Numbered from the stretch's first letter, positions 20,458-30,545 are shown. The stretch is DNA of 37,159 nucleotides from Brachionus plicatilis (GCA_010279815.1 QEOQ01000426.1:439064-476222); one strand, 5' to 3'. Translations and numbers: made by a program. Notes: generated from the letters alone by a model not told the origin.

Positions 20458-20890
20458 GCTAATTAGAAATAATCTATCTCCTTATCTAATTTATTTTAGA
20501 ACATCGTTTCTGCATTTAAGATATTTTAGAGTAAATGTAAATGGTCATCACTTCTTTTTAGCATTTTTATAAATGAAATACCAAAAAGAAAAAAAGAAAC
20601 CGCCAATACTTTCTTTGTTTTGCAGATAATTTGGCTACATTTTTTATTTTTAAAAGATATGAAATTTTGAAAGAGTTATTAATAAGTATCTAAAAGAAGT
20701 TGAAAGATGGCTTTTCAAATGGAAAATTAAAATTTCTATTGAAAAGTCGTTTTACATGATCTTTGAGAAAAAAACAAAAGTTAAAATCAATCTTGACATT
20801 AAAATTAATAATAACAATTTAAATAATGAGGAAAAAGTCAAATTCTTAGGAATCACAATAGATTCAACATTAAAAACTTACATTTAGTCC
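20458..20890 (+). pseudogene. LINE family 1: continuation of the interrupted RT domain
   Basis: Continues the frame broken at 19393: LIRNNLSPYLIYFRTSFLHL, RVNVNGHH. Further on come FADNLATFF (catalytic FADD changed to FADN), NKYLKEVERWLFKWKIKISI, EKSFYMIF and KVKFLGITIDSTLKTYI. Several stops and shifts. It is cut off by the piggyBac starting at 20933. Confidence 0.82.
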
Positions 20891-20932
20891 AATGGTGTAA
20901 GAATTAAAAGATAGCTGTAATTCAAGACTTAA

Positions 20933-21485
20933 CACTCGAAAAACCGGAGGCGTTTTTTCTACCCTTTTGGTACTTGTTTTGCTTGTTGTTCCAAAAATTT
21001 AATCTTTTTTGAAAGTTTTTTTTTACCATCAAAACTAACATTATAAAAAATTGTAAATAATTAATTTTGATTGCAAAATAATTTTATTTTCATGCTAAAA
21101 AAAAGTATACGTTAAACCGTTTAGGGGTTTTTTGGACCCTCCATAAATATTGTCGTTTTTTTTGTAAAATAAATCAAAGACATGGCTAATTATGCTTTTG
21201 ATTCCCAACTCTACTTAATTCCTAGAATAAATAATAATTTTTTGAACCATGTCTTGATGAAAAGCTCTTGATCTTCTTAGTAATGCGGATAATACCTAAC
21301 CTGAAGTTTCTGATGATAATTATAATGATTGTCAGGAAAATGATGACTTTGATAATGTGTATGAAGAAGAAATAGAAACATCAAATCAACCTTATACTGA
21401 ATATGACTCTGATGAAGACTCAGATAATAAATAACTTGAATTAAAAGAAATTAATAATAAAAAAACTTTGAAAAAAGGGACTATA
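20933..21485 (+). mobile_element. Truncated piggyBac, left end and N-terminal coding fragment
   Basis: A TTAA (20929-20932) is followed by CACTCGAAAAACCGG, comparable to the ends of the other two piggyBacs. At 21249 a degenerate frame reads MS, two stops, KALDLLSNADNT, stop, PEVSDDNYNDCQENDDFD and TEYDSDEDSDNK, the acidic N-terminus of the family. The element breaks into fold-back sequence at about 21490. No right terminal repeat was found. Confidence 0.75.
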
Positions 21486-21492
21486 TGGATCA

Positions 21493-21644
21493 GAACAAAT
21501 TTGTACAAACGAATTCCAAGCTCTGCAAAAACAATATTGTACAATATTTTACTTTTTACAGAACCATTTTTGCACAATTAGAAAAAAAATTATAAAGTTT
21601 TTACTTTTTGTACTGTAATTTTTGAAATAAAATTTCACAATGCC
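21493..21644. repeat. Rearranged half-copy of the 350-bp fold-back MITE
   Basis: CAAATTTGTACAAACGAATT, CCAAGCTCTGCAAAAA, then directly CAATATTGTACAATATTTTA, CAGAACCATTTTTGCACAAT and the terminal TTTCACAATGCC. Compared with 10203-10552 the outer left arm and loop are deleted. It abuts the broken piggyBac. Confidence 0.75.
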
Positions 21645-21649
21645 ACTTT

Positions 21650-22078
21650 ATTCAGGGAAGATGATTTTTAAATTTATTTTTAATTTTATTTTATCTTATT
21701 TAACTTTATTTTATTTTTTTTTAAATTCTGAAGGAGCGTTAGCTCGGTACAGATAAACAAATAAATAAATATTAAAAAATTATGAAATCGATTTAAATAG
21801 GCCTTTTGGTTTAAATAAAATAAAATGACTTAGAGTTGGAAATAATAAATTGGCAGTGAGAAAAAATAATTCATAAGTTTAACCATTAAAAATTTTATTT
21901 TTATTTTATAAATTAAATAAAAGAAGCATCAATCATTCTAATGCGACCAGACCTGTTGATTAACCTCGAAAATTGAAAATTGAAAAATAAATACGCATTA
22001 AAAAAAATAGTCAATTTCGATTAATTGAATAAAAAAATATTTAACCAAGTTTTTTATTTTCAAATAATCAAATTTTAG
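21650..22078. other. Spacer with a LINE-like tail
   Basis: GGAGCGTTAGCTCGGTACAG followed by ATAAACAAATAAATAAAT at about 21733-21770 looks like a non-LTR retrotransposon 3' tail with AAAT repeats, but no coding part is attached. The rest is A+T-rich 3' flank of LamG copy B. Confidence 0.4.
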
Positions 22079-23107
22079 CTAATGAAAGTCATAAAAAAAT
22101 TCATTTCTAATTTCTAAATCACTTAATTCAATGTTAAAAAATTTAATTTCGTCACAATAAAAATCTCCATTATGATCTGATAACCAATTGCTCTTTCCAA
22201 AATAATTAGTTGTTCGTTCAATAGCGTTTAAAGAATCCATCACTCTAGTGTAATTGAATTCGGCTAAAATTCCATTCATATAAATCTTGTATTGTCCAGT
22301 TTTTAAAGAAAATCCTAGATGATACCAAACATTTAAATCTAGTAGAACTGAGGTTGATCGTGGAGCTAGGTTAGTGTTATTGTTGTATAAATGAAAACAC
22401 AAATGGTAATGTTCACATGAAAGACCAACTAAAACATTGTTATTATCATAACCATTGCCAAAATCAAAAAACCGCTGCCATAATGCATGCGATTTTAATT
22501 TAACCCAAGCCAAAACAGTAAATTCGTTTCCAAAATAAACTCCACTGGGAGCTCTAATGAAACCTCCCGAAAAATTTAATGCTGAATTATTAGAACCATG
22601 GCGATCTTGGGAATAAACTGCGTTGAATGAGTCATACAAATCCTTTGATCCAACTAAATCTCTTGCTTGGCCATCTTCAATCGGCCAATAATTTATCAAA
22701 CCAAAACTGAAATTAAATTAAAAATACTCTTAAAAATGAGAAATAAAATAAAAAATTATTTAAAGTTACTTTTTTTGATTTTTTTTTTCATATAAAAATC
22801 CTTTTGAGACATTTTGAAGATAATATTTGGCATAAAATGAATAAAGAACACAAAATGAAGAGTTAAATGAAGCATATTGACATTGTTGATGCTTTTCACA
22901 ATTTCTCAGACATTTTAAAAGGTTGAAAATTTGAAATTTGTCTATAATCAAACCTTGTTTTTTTTCCATAACACTATATCCACTTTTTTTGCCAAAAATA
23001 CAATCTGAAGAAACTAAATAAATTAGTTTTATTTTTATTTTAATGCTAAAAAATATTTTACTTTTGGTCATTTTTAAAATTAAAATTGTCATTATTAAAA
23101 ATTTCAT
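22079..23107 (-). CDS. Secreted Cys-rich (PAN-like) plus LamG/jellyroll protein, copy B
   Basis: Inverted duplicate of 11681-12701. Exon 1 is 23107-22770, exon 2 is 22706-22079 (TAG stop), and the intron is 63 bp with the same GTAACT donor and TTTCAG acceptor. The product is 321 aa. Exon 1 differs from copy A at only 4 of 113 residues (N21S, F44Y, N56D, K68R). The first 65 residues or so of the LamG part differ at about 4 sites. The centre of the LamG domain (from KLKS to FYCDEIKFFN) has diverged at many positions with small length changes, and the extreme C-terminus is again similar. Upstream homology extends over 100 bp with a roughly 40-bp insertion at about 23221-23262. Function as for copy A: presumably a secreted binding protein, ligand unknown. 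Confidence 0.8.
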
Positions 23108-23474
23108 TTTCTTTCGTGTTTCAATTTTATTATTTTTATTCTTTTTATATTACCAAAAACATGTGAAAATATATTTGCTGATAGGCATTCAGAATTGATT
23201 AAATGCCAAAATTTCATATCGAAAGGCGCTTTTTTATTTACACAGCAATTTTGTCAGGATTTAATATGATATCTGAAAAATATAAAAAAAAAACATTTTT
23301 AATAATTATACGACTTGAAAATTTTTACTGCTTCTAGGTTTCTTTTTTTTCCTTAAAAATTTAAAAAAATTGTTTTTGGCAAAAATATTTCCACATTTTT
23401 AAAAAATCAATTACCTAGTCATCTGTGAAAGAAAGTTATTTTCAGTGTCACTAGAATAAAATAAAATAAATACT

Positions 23475-23680
23475 CATTAAAGATTTAAAAAATTCGGAAC
23501 ACATTGCAGTGGCAACTAGAAAAGCAAACTATGTACTTAGTATGATCAAATGATTGTTCAAATGTCGTGATAAATTAACAATTAAAAAACTTTATACATC
23601 ATTGGTAAGGCCTCATTTAAAGTATGGGGTTCAAGTTTGGAATCCATATTTTAAAAAAAAATAGCAGAAGTATTGAAGGG
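23475..23680 (+). pseudogene. CR1-like LINE C-terminal fragment
   Basis: Reads DLKNSEHIAVATRKANYVLS, MIK, stop, LFKCRDKLTIKKLYTSLVRP and HLKYGVQVWNPYFKK. This is the same part of CR1/Jockey elements as 9078-9300 (KLLYTSPVRPHLEY), but a different copy. It is truncated at both ends. Confidence 0.82.
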
Positions 23681-23689
23681 GGTTCATAG

Positions 23690-24240
23690 ATTTAATTGAA
23701 CAATTAAAAAAAGTGAGAAATCAAGATCAAGTTGAATCATCCTCTAAATCATTATTTTGTGATTGTTGACATTTATCTTACTGATGATCATCCTACTACG
23801 TCGCCCATGATGTGTCCATTGAAAGTCTCTTTTTAGTATCAGCGTTTCTTAGATTCTTTGTAAATTCATAATTTTTTTAATTTGATTCAGAGAAAAAAAA
23901 TTGATGAAAAAAAATTATATTTTTAATTAATTTTTTGATTTTTCACAACTATACATTTGACATTCTATATATACAATTTATTTTTATTTTTTATTTTAAA
24001 AAGATTAGGAAAAAAATTTTACGAATCGCTATGATAAAGGGAAGCCATTAATTTTGTTGAAAATTTTTGATTCGATAATCGAAAATTATTTTATTGAAAA
24101 ATAAATGTAAAAATAAAAAAGTGTCAATTAATTAATTAATTCATATTTGAAATGTCATTTATAATTATGAAAAAGTCCAACTAATTTCTTATAAAAATCT
24201 AATAAATTCATCATTTTTTTTCTATTTTTTTCTCTTGGAA
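23690..24240. other. Spacer, no gene seen
   Basis: A+T-rich. CAGCACCGTGCTGG at about 24246 is a short palindrome that could be a degraded hAT end, but no partner was found on the right. Confidence 0.35.
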
Positions 24241-24451
24241 AAACAGCACCGTGCTGGAAGTAAAAATTTCAAGTAAGTTTTCTGCAAAAAGAGACTTGAA
24301 AAATAATTTCAAGTCAAAAAATTTCAAATGTCTAATTTTTAAATTTTGAATAATACAAATAATAATATATTTACAAAAAATATCAAATTAAACTTCTTTA
24401 AAGCAATTTTTAATTTTTTTGATTTATAAATAGAAAAATTATTAAAAATGC

Positions 24452-24667
24452 TTGCCGATAGAACAAATTCTACTAATACCGAAACCCCAAGGTCTTTTAA
24501 CCAAAAAAAAGCGAAAAGAAATTGAACCAAGATCTTGGGTATTGTTACATTATGCGTCTAAGACACATAGAGGTTTAGCAAAATGCAAGATTTGTTTAAA
24601 AGAAATAACTATTTACAATGGCTCTCCAAGTGAGGTTTCAAAGCATTTATTCATCAATAGATTTTAA
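24452..24667 (+). pseudogene. hAT transposase N-terminal BED zinc-finger fragment
   Basis: The translation RSWVLLHYASKTHRGLAKCK, ICLKEITIYNGSPSEVSKHL matches a BED finger (W, C-x2-C, then H near the end of the block), the DNA-binding domain of hAT transposases. It ends in stops before the assembly gap at 24718-24748. The matching C-terminal exon lies at about 24922-25187. Confidence 0.7.
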
Positions 24668-24717
24668 ATTCGAGTTCAAATATCATAAACTTAGCTCTAA
24701 TTGAAACACTTTTTATC

Positions 24718-24748
24718 NNNNNNNNNNNNNNNNNNNNNNNNNNNNNNN
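24718..24748. other. Assembly gap (31 N)
   Basis: Unknown bases, within the hAT relic. Confidence 0.99.
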
Positions 24749-24921
24749 CTATTTTTATTTTTTTCAAATTTTATCCGATCATCTAAATAGATATCAATTT
24801 TTCCTTTTTAATGCGGGCTCAAACGAAGGTCTTGAACCATTCGGACGTGTACTGGTGTCATCTCCTAAATTATTTTTTAAATAAAAATAAAATTTTGAAC
24901 TATTGAACTATAATTTTTCAG

Positions 24922-25187
24922 AAAAGAATACAATTTATAAGCCATTAGATTTTTATAGACATTTTAAAAAACAAATTCCTTTTTTATCTCAAGTATGTGA
25001 ATTAATTTATTGTGTAACAGCAACCTCAGGACCATCTGAAAACCTTTTCAGTAATGCAGGTTTAGTTCAAAATGACCAAAGAAATCGGATGGAACCGTCT
25101 GCTTTAAAAATGGTCAATTTTATTATGAAAAACAACTTTTTTCAATTTTTAATTCAATTAAAGTACTCTCAAGTTCAAAAATTTTAA
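24922..25187 (+). pseudogene. hAT transposase C-terminal dimerisation fragment
   Basis: Follows a good acceptor TATAATTTTTCAG. The reading LSQVCELIYCVTATSGPSEN, LFSNAGLVQNDQRNRMEPSA, LKMVNFIMKNN fits the hAT dimerisation domain (SGPSENLFS for the usual SAxSERxFS, then G, R and the final N). The transposase core between the BED part and this part is missing or lies partly in the gap. Confidence 0.78.
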
Positions 25188-25624
25188 ATTATGATTTCCT
25201 TTTTTTATAAATCGATTTTCTGATATCGAAATTTTGTGTGTTAAATTAATTTTCTAATTTTTGAAATTTTACGGTTTAATTTTTTCAAAATTTTCAAAAA
25301 ATTTTGAAGGTTTTTTTACTCAACTAGAAAAAAACGATTTTCAAAGTTCGGAAAAAAACTTTAAGTGAAATAATTTTGAAAAAACTTCGAAATAAAAAAT
25401 TGGGTGGTATTTAATCAATCTCTAAAATTACTTAATCGATCACTAATATTTTTCTATCTCTTATTTTACTAAATACCCTTAACTTATATTTATTAATCTG
25501 TCTCCTAAATTAAATAAAACAGCAACTAATTTTACTTAAAGTATCTCTTATTTTTATTTATTAAATTGATTTAAAAAAAAAAAGAATTATAAAAAATTTC
25601 AAAAAATTTCAAATAAAATAATAT

Positions 25625-26337
25625 CTAAAAGTTTTTTCTTGGTCTACCTCTACCTCTCTTTAGTGGAGCTTCTACTTTTTTACTTATATCACTGCTGGTT
25701 GATGCTTGCACTACTTTTTCAGCTTCCTTATCAATTGTTTTTTTGTTCTTTTTTGTTGGTATAACTGTTTCTTGTGGAGTTTCTTCCTCTACTTCTGTTA
25801 TCTTTCGCTTTAGAACTTGGATTGAGCTGACAACTCTCTCTTCTTTATCTGCTTCTGATTGGTACTCAAGCGCCTTTTTAAACAAACACGGTCCACTTCT
25901 CCTAGGTTTTTGTCCAATAACTACTTGCTTAGCTTCGATTGGTATTTTGACAAGTTTCATATTTGCAGCAAAGCAAACAAGATGCTTACAAATATGATCT
26001 TTAAAGAAGGAAGGACAGGAACAACTAGCTGTTTGCATCCAGTTATCGGAGTTACTATCCGTAAATAAATTGCAGCTGCGCATTGAGGTCCTTTTCTCTT
26101 AACTAGGTTGCATCGATAATCAACTCTTAAACCGGCCTCAGATTCACTACTTTTCAGAGAAGACCAAATCTTTTCATTATCTAAACAGTCTTTGGATGCT
26201 TCTTGATCGTCGAATGTTCTCTCAAAGATCCAGTTCTTCCTGGTTCTTTTCTTTTTATTGGATTCTTTAACCTCGTCTTCAGATTCTGATTCAGAAGTTA
26301 CATAGTCATCAACTACTCGATACTCCCTATCAGACAT
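25625..26337 (-). pseudogene. MULE protein without catalytic core: FLYWCH-like, SWIM, AT-hook-like
   Basis: ATG at 26337. N-terminal MSDREYRVVDDYVTSESESE is acidic. RKNWIFERTFDDQEASKDCL, then YRCNLVKRKGPQCAAAIYL give the FLYWCH-like part. The frame shifts near 26060 and continues SDNWMQTASCSCPSFFKDHI and CKHLVCFAANMK, a complete SWIM zinc-finger pattern CxC...CxH. A Lys/Glu-rich tail follows, ending RGRGRPRKNF. The domain order and the C-terminal tail match 1999-2865, and the DDE domain is missing in both. One shift separates the two frames. Confidence 0.78.
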
Positions 26338-26363
26338 TTCAATACTTTGATAAAACTTAGATC

Positions 26364-26766
26364 TTTTTTTTATTTTTTTTTTTTGATAGTTTATTTAATA
26401 AAATTTTTTTTAAATGGCTTTGAGTAATTAAACTCCTTTCACCATTGTTAGAAGAATTTTTAAATAGTGTTAGAGTTTAAATAATTTCAGAAAGAACAAA
26501 TTACAAATACATTTTAGAAAAGTTACAAGCTTTGGACTATCCACTGCTGCAAATACTTTGAGACAATTGACAAGGGAGTTCTAAAGTCAGGTATTCTTGA
26601 GCTTTCAACAAAGACATCAACGTACTCTTTCGAAAGGCTTGTTATCAAAGCGTTTTTGTGACCGAAACAATTTTTTAAGTATCTAATAAACAGTTTTTCT
26701 AGTCTTAATTTTATTGGATCTAATTTAGTTTCTTCAAGGAAGTTATAAAAAATTTATAAGATCACA
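26364..26766 (-). mobile_element. 5'-truncated LINE family 1 fragment inside the MULE
   Basis: The minus strand reads LEETKLDPIKLRLEKLFIRY, LKNCFGHKNALITSLSKEYV and DVFVESSRIPDFRTPLSIVS, matching the LINE C-terminus at 18700-18850. Its 3' UTR GAAAGGAGTTTAATTACTCA is the one seen at about 18983, and a poly(A) stretch (T-run on the plus strand at 26364-26382) ends it. TTAGATC at 26357-26363 and 26767-26773 may be a short target duplication. Confidence 0.78.
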
Positions 26767-27138
26767 TTAGATCATCTTTAAATATCCACAAAAAAAAACT
26801 CTCACAGGAGATAATTAAATTAAATCAAGAGATAATTTCAACTGTTCATTAATTAAGTTAAGAGCTATATTCATCATAATCATATTCATCTTCAGTAAAT
26901 TTAGTGACAAAAAAACTCAGGATACATAAATATTTATTATTAGAGACAGTTAATTAATCAAATTAATCGAATAAATAATATTAGAGATAGAAAAAATAAA
27001 ATAATATATTTTATTAAGTGATCGTTTAAGTAATGTAAGAGATCGATTAATAATACCCCTAAAAAATTTCGATAAACAACCTTACTTTCAAATAAAAAAA
27101 TAATTTCAAATTAATTAATTAGGCATCTTCATATTTGT

Positions 27139-27905
27139 GGCTGTTCGTTACCTGTATATTCTAAAATTTATTTTATTGTCAATATTTTTATTTTATTGCT
27201 AATAAAAAAAGTTAATTTAATTAAGCAAGTTTTTTTTTTTTTGACTTTATTAGTTTATTGCTTATTTATTTTATTTTATTTCAAAAACTTGGTTTAACGC
27301 TAAAAATTTTTAATAAAATTCAAAAAAATTATTTTACTGTCAAAATTTTTTTTTGTGTTGTTCAAACTTAAATTATGTATAACACGACTCATTTATTTTG
27401 AAAAACTACAGCAAGATCAAAAACTTTGACTTTGATAAGCTATTTGAATTGAGCGAAAAAATTAAAATTATTGACTTTAATAAAGAAAACTGGGCAATAA
27501 GTAAATGTAGTTGTTGGTTTTACTTGAAACATTGTCATTGCTATCACATAATAGCATTGGCAGTCAATCAAAATTGTCTAACAATTCCCAATCGCTATAT
27601 TATGGTAGCAATTGAACCAAAGAAAAAAGCTGGTAAGGTGGCTAAGGCAAAGAAAGCCTTGGAAAAACACTAATTTGTAAATTTGTTGAATTTTGTTTTT
27701 TAATTTTTTTATCTTTTGTAAATATTGACTAAATAAAAAAGACAAGTAAATAAAAAAATAGACAATAAACTAATTAATTATGATATTATTACTTTAAAAT
27801 AAATTTTTGAGTAATAAACTAATAATTTTTGACGTTAATTAAATAAATTTGACATTTTTTAGAACAATTAAGTAATAAAATAGAAAACACAGGTAATATT
27901 TTCTC
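27139..27905 (+). mobile_element. Internally deleted MULE, 767 bp, 9-bp target duplication
   Basis: Exact 9-bp direct repeats CATATTTGT at 27130-27138 and 27906-27914. Both ends carry TTACCTGT about 10 bases in (GGCTGTTCGTTACCTGT; from the right GAGAAAATATTACCTGT), then arrays of TTTATTGTC/TTATTGC-type words. Only the SWIM-bearing C-terminus is coded (27398-27673). It sits just 61 bp beyond the target duplication of the previous MULE. Confidence 0.82.
27398..27673 (+). pseudogene. MULE C-terminal SWIM zinc-finger fragment
   Basis: An open frame without ATG at its start. SKCSCWFYLKHCHCYHIIAL carries the SWIM pattern CxC-x(n)-CxH, followed by a lysine-rich tail (PKKKAGKVAKAKKALEK). The same position in the other copies reads CSCPSFFKDHICKHLVCFA. 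N-terminal and catalytic parts are absent. Confidence 0.75.
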
Positions 27906-27914
27906 CATATTTGT

Positions 27915-28677
27915 AACTTAAATTTCTAGTGAAATAAAACGAGTTTAATTTTTATTTGAAAATTTGAAAAAAAACTTCGAAATTCTTTATTTAATTTTTA
28001 AATTTTTAGATTTAAATTTGTATTCATACTTTGAAAAACTTGTTGGTTTTTATCTTTAAAAATTTTGACTATTGATAAATTTTTACCTTGATAATTGACG
28101 TTCGTTTTATGTACTTTAACAAAAATTTGATTATAAAAAATTTTGATGATAAATTTGAGTAAAAATTCGATACCAGATTCTGATTTATTTGACGATGAAA
28201 ATATTTTCACACTTTTTTTTAAATACAAAAATATTTTTTTCTCAAAAATATGCGAAATATTAGCAAAAATTGTCTTTTTTTGACATTTTTCAATTTAAAT
28301 ATTACTGGAACCAATTTGGTAAAAAAACGTAAAATTACGTAAAACAACAAGAAAAGTCAGATTTTAGCACCACTGTAAATAAGGCAAAATTATTTGAACT
28401 GAGAGATTAGCTTTTGGCCATTTTTATTTAGTTTATTCTTTAAAAAAAAAGTTGGCAAAAAATAATTTCAAAAAATCTAATAAAATCGTTTTGCATAATC
28501 ATTCAAAAAAAAAAACAAGAAAATATTTGAAATGTAACCCTAGAACAAATTCGGTTTATTGATAGAAGTAAAATTTTGTTAACTGAACAATTGAATTTAA
28601 ATCTAATTATATTTTTTAAAAATATTTAATCAAATTTAAAATATTTTTAAGTCATTTTCTAAAAAATCTGTTTTCAG
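27915..28677. other. Spacer with ACGTAAAA/CACCACTGTAA repeat, no gene seen
   Basis: A+T-rich. The ACGTAAAATTACGTAAAAC and CACCACTGTAAATAAGGC phrases at about 28325-28390 match the repeat at 1340-1480. TGTTTTCAG ending at 28677 is a plausible splice acceptor for a 5' UTR exon of the next gene. Confidence 0.45.
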
Positions 28678-28704
28678 GCGACAAAAATAATTATTACTTT
28701 AAAA

Positions 28705-29643
28705 ATGCTTACAAACATAAAACTTTTTTTTGTTTTTACATTTTTAGGTTCTTTTTTATATGCATTGATTTTATTCAAACAATTAACTAGTCCATTGGAA
28801 AAACAATTTACCAAATACACAACTGGACCAAGGCCCAAAAGCTTTGTAACAGTATTCACAATCTATTACAGATTTGGCAAAAGCAAACACAAGCCACATA
28901 GCTATGATGTTTGGTCAGACAATTTTTTCGAAATTGTTTCATCACCAATGGTCATATTCACTGACAACAAGTCGCTTCCTAGACTTTTGAACAAAACTTC
29001 TCAACTAAATTTATCAGCTACTTTCTACGTAACCAAAGATGTGTGGGCTCTAATGAAAATGCTCGAAAAATCTCGTAATAGAGAATACATTGAAAGATAC
29101 AAGACCAAACAGTATCAAATAGACCCGGAGAAAAGAAAACACAGTCCGGAACTCTATGCCGTATGGAACATTAAGCATTTCATGGGCAAATTGGTGTCTC
29201 AACTGAATCCCTACAATTCAGATTTTTTCATCTACACAGATATTGGTGGGTGGCGATCAAAAAAATTCAGTAATTGGCCTTACGTAGATTTTGCCAAAAA
29301 TGTTAGTCTTTATTTGAATGACACATGTTTGTACAATCAAGTCTATTCAGGCTCTATTGGTGGCGGATTCATAGCCGGATCAAGGGCAGCATTTGACCAA
29401 GTTTCCTCTAAATTCTACGAAATTCATGACAAATGGTTCGACAAAGATATTTTTGTAGGCAAAGACCAAAACATAATGAATTCGTTGGCATTCAGAGAGT
29501 ATCCAAAATTTGTCATGAGACTAAGAACATGGGGCCATGCATGTCTTAAAAGCTACACAAGGTGGTTTTTTTACGAATGGTTTTTTCAGTATAATCCAAA
29601 TTGTTCTTTTAGTTTAAAAAGTTCTATTTTAAAATCAAAATAA
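28705..29643 (+). CDS. HtrL/YibB-like type II membrane protein, putative glycosyltransferase
   Basis: 312 codons, ATG at 28705, TAA stop. A single N-terminal membrane segment (about residues 6-24, FFVFTFLGSFLYALILFK is in it) suggests a Golgi type II anchor. The lumenal part matches the HtrL_YibB domain family, known from bacterial LPS loci and scattered in invertebrates: FVTVFTIYYRFGKSKH (47-62), MVIFTDNKSLP, FFIYTDIGGWRSKKF (174-188) with a YTD motif resembling a metal-binding DxD, GGGFIAGSRAAFDQ (219-232) and VGKDQNIMNSLAF (251-263). The family role as a glycosyltransferase is inferred, and the sugar is unknown. It is intact, with better codon content than the flanks, and is a likely host gene. 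An acceptor-like TTTTCAG|GCGAC at 28676-28677 implies a 5' UTR intron or a leader. Confidence 0.82.
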   Translation: MLTNIKLFFVFTFLGSFLYALILFKQLTSPLEKQFTKYTTGPRPKSFVTVFTIYYRFGKSKHKPHSYDVWSDNFFEIVSSPMVIFTDNKSLPRLLNKTSQLNLSATFYVTKDVWALMKMLEKSRNREYIERYKTKQYQIDPEKRKHSPELYAVWNIKHFMGKLVSQLNPYNSDFFIYTDIGGWRSKKFSNWPYVDFAKNVSLYLNDTCLYNQVYSGSIGGGFIAGSRAAFDQVSSKFYEIHDKWFDKDIFVGKDQNIMNSLAFREYPKFVMRLRTWGHACLKSYTRWFFYEWFFQYNPNCSFSLKSSILKSK

Positions 29644-29788
29644 AATATTTCAGCTCAATTTTAGTTACAATTAAACAATAATTATCAAATACTTTTTTTA
29701 AGAATAATTCTATAAAATATCAACATGGGAAAAGAGAAAAATGCATTTTTTCAATTTTTATTATCCGAGGGGGTTGTAGATTTTTTTG
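29644..29788. other. 3' flank of HtrL-like gene
   Basis: A+T-rich, with no clear AATAAA in the expected place. Confidence 0.4.
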
Positions 29789-30412
29789 GCATGAGGCATA
29801 ATATAACATAAAAAAGTTTAAAAAAGCATAAAAAAAGAATTCGCAACATAAAAATAATTTTTATCTATCAAATAGAGAAAAAAACATAAGTCAATTGTTA
29901 TTAAACTAAGAATAAAACATAAACTATTTTTAATTTAATTAATAAAAAAACTTAATTAGTCCTTATATCATGGTCCTACTTTTCTTTTTTGAGAACTATT
30001 TTTATTTTTGAATTTTTTTAATATAATACCAGGAAAACCGATTGAGTCTAAATTGCATGTCCTGATGATTTTTTAGGGTACTGTTTAAAAAAATGTTCTA
30101 AATCAACCTCTGAATTAAATTTGGTTAAGAAAATCCAGTCAATTTTTCGCCTAGGCATCCTGAGATTATTAAAATAATTTTTAATATGATTTATTTATTA
30201 AATGTTTTATTAGCTTTTAAGATTACTTTGTCTTACAAATTTCCAAAAACACAATTTTATGTTTTATTTTCTAAAATTAAAAAAAAATTATGTTGCATTT
30301 CTCTCTTATTCAAATTATAAAAATAATTTCTCTCTTATTCATATTATTTTGATTTATGTTTTAATTTTTTTTTATTCTCTATTTTTAGGTTTTATTATAC
30401 CTCGTCCTTAAA
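29789..30412. mobile_element. Non-coding element with AACATAAAA word arrays at both ends
   Basis: The left end GGCATGAGGCATAATATAAC pairs with the right end (reverse complement GGACGAGGTATAATAAAACC). CATAAAA/AACATAAA words repeat in the left 150 bp, and TTTATGTTTTA/TTATGTTGCAT words (the inverse) in the right 150 bp. No coding sequence and no clear target duplication. The design matches the MULEs in this window. Confidence 0.55.
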
Positions 30413-30545
30413 TGCTAGGTAAAAAAAAAAACTAAGTTTAAGAATAAAAATGCTAGGTAAGTTATTTGAAATGCTAAGTGCTAAAATTAATAATGTTTTG
30501 TAAAAAATCAAAGTGCTAGAATAAAAAACAAGAGCGCTAGGCTGT
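30413..30545. repeat. Array of TGCTAGG/GTGCTA words
   Basis: AATGCTAGGTAA, AATGCTAAGTGCTAAAA, AGTGCTAGAATAAA and GCGCTAGG recur at 12-45-base spacing. It is probably one end of another word-array element whose other end is missing. Confidence 0.5.

Larger units (their letters stand above)
25402..27059 (-). mobile_element. Internally deleted MULE with word-array terminal repeats and 9-bp target duplication
   Basis: Exact 9-bp direct repeats TAAAAAATT at 25393-25401 and 27060-27068. Ends GGGTGGTATTTAATCAATCT and, from the right, GGGGTATTATTAATCGATCT. The terminal repeats run about 100-130 bp and contain shared words: ATTACTTAA(T/A)CGATCACT, TTTTTCTATCTCT and CTGTCTC. Inside are the frameshifted FLYWCH/SWIM coding remnant (25625-26337) and a LINE fragment (26364-26766). 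Length is 1,658 bp, far below an autonomous MULE. Confidence 0.9.

Noticed and set aside
24246..24259. CAGCACCGTGCTGG as left end of the hAT element
   Set aside because: It resembles hAT ends, but no matching right end or 8-bp duplication was found.
27998..28228. Lys/Asn/Phe-rich open frame on the minus strand
   Set aside because: Low-complexity; no motif, no start context, no conserved neighbour.
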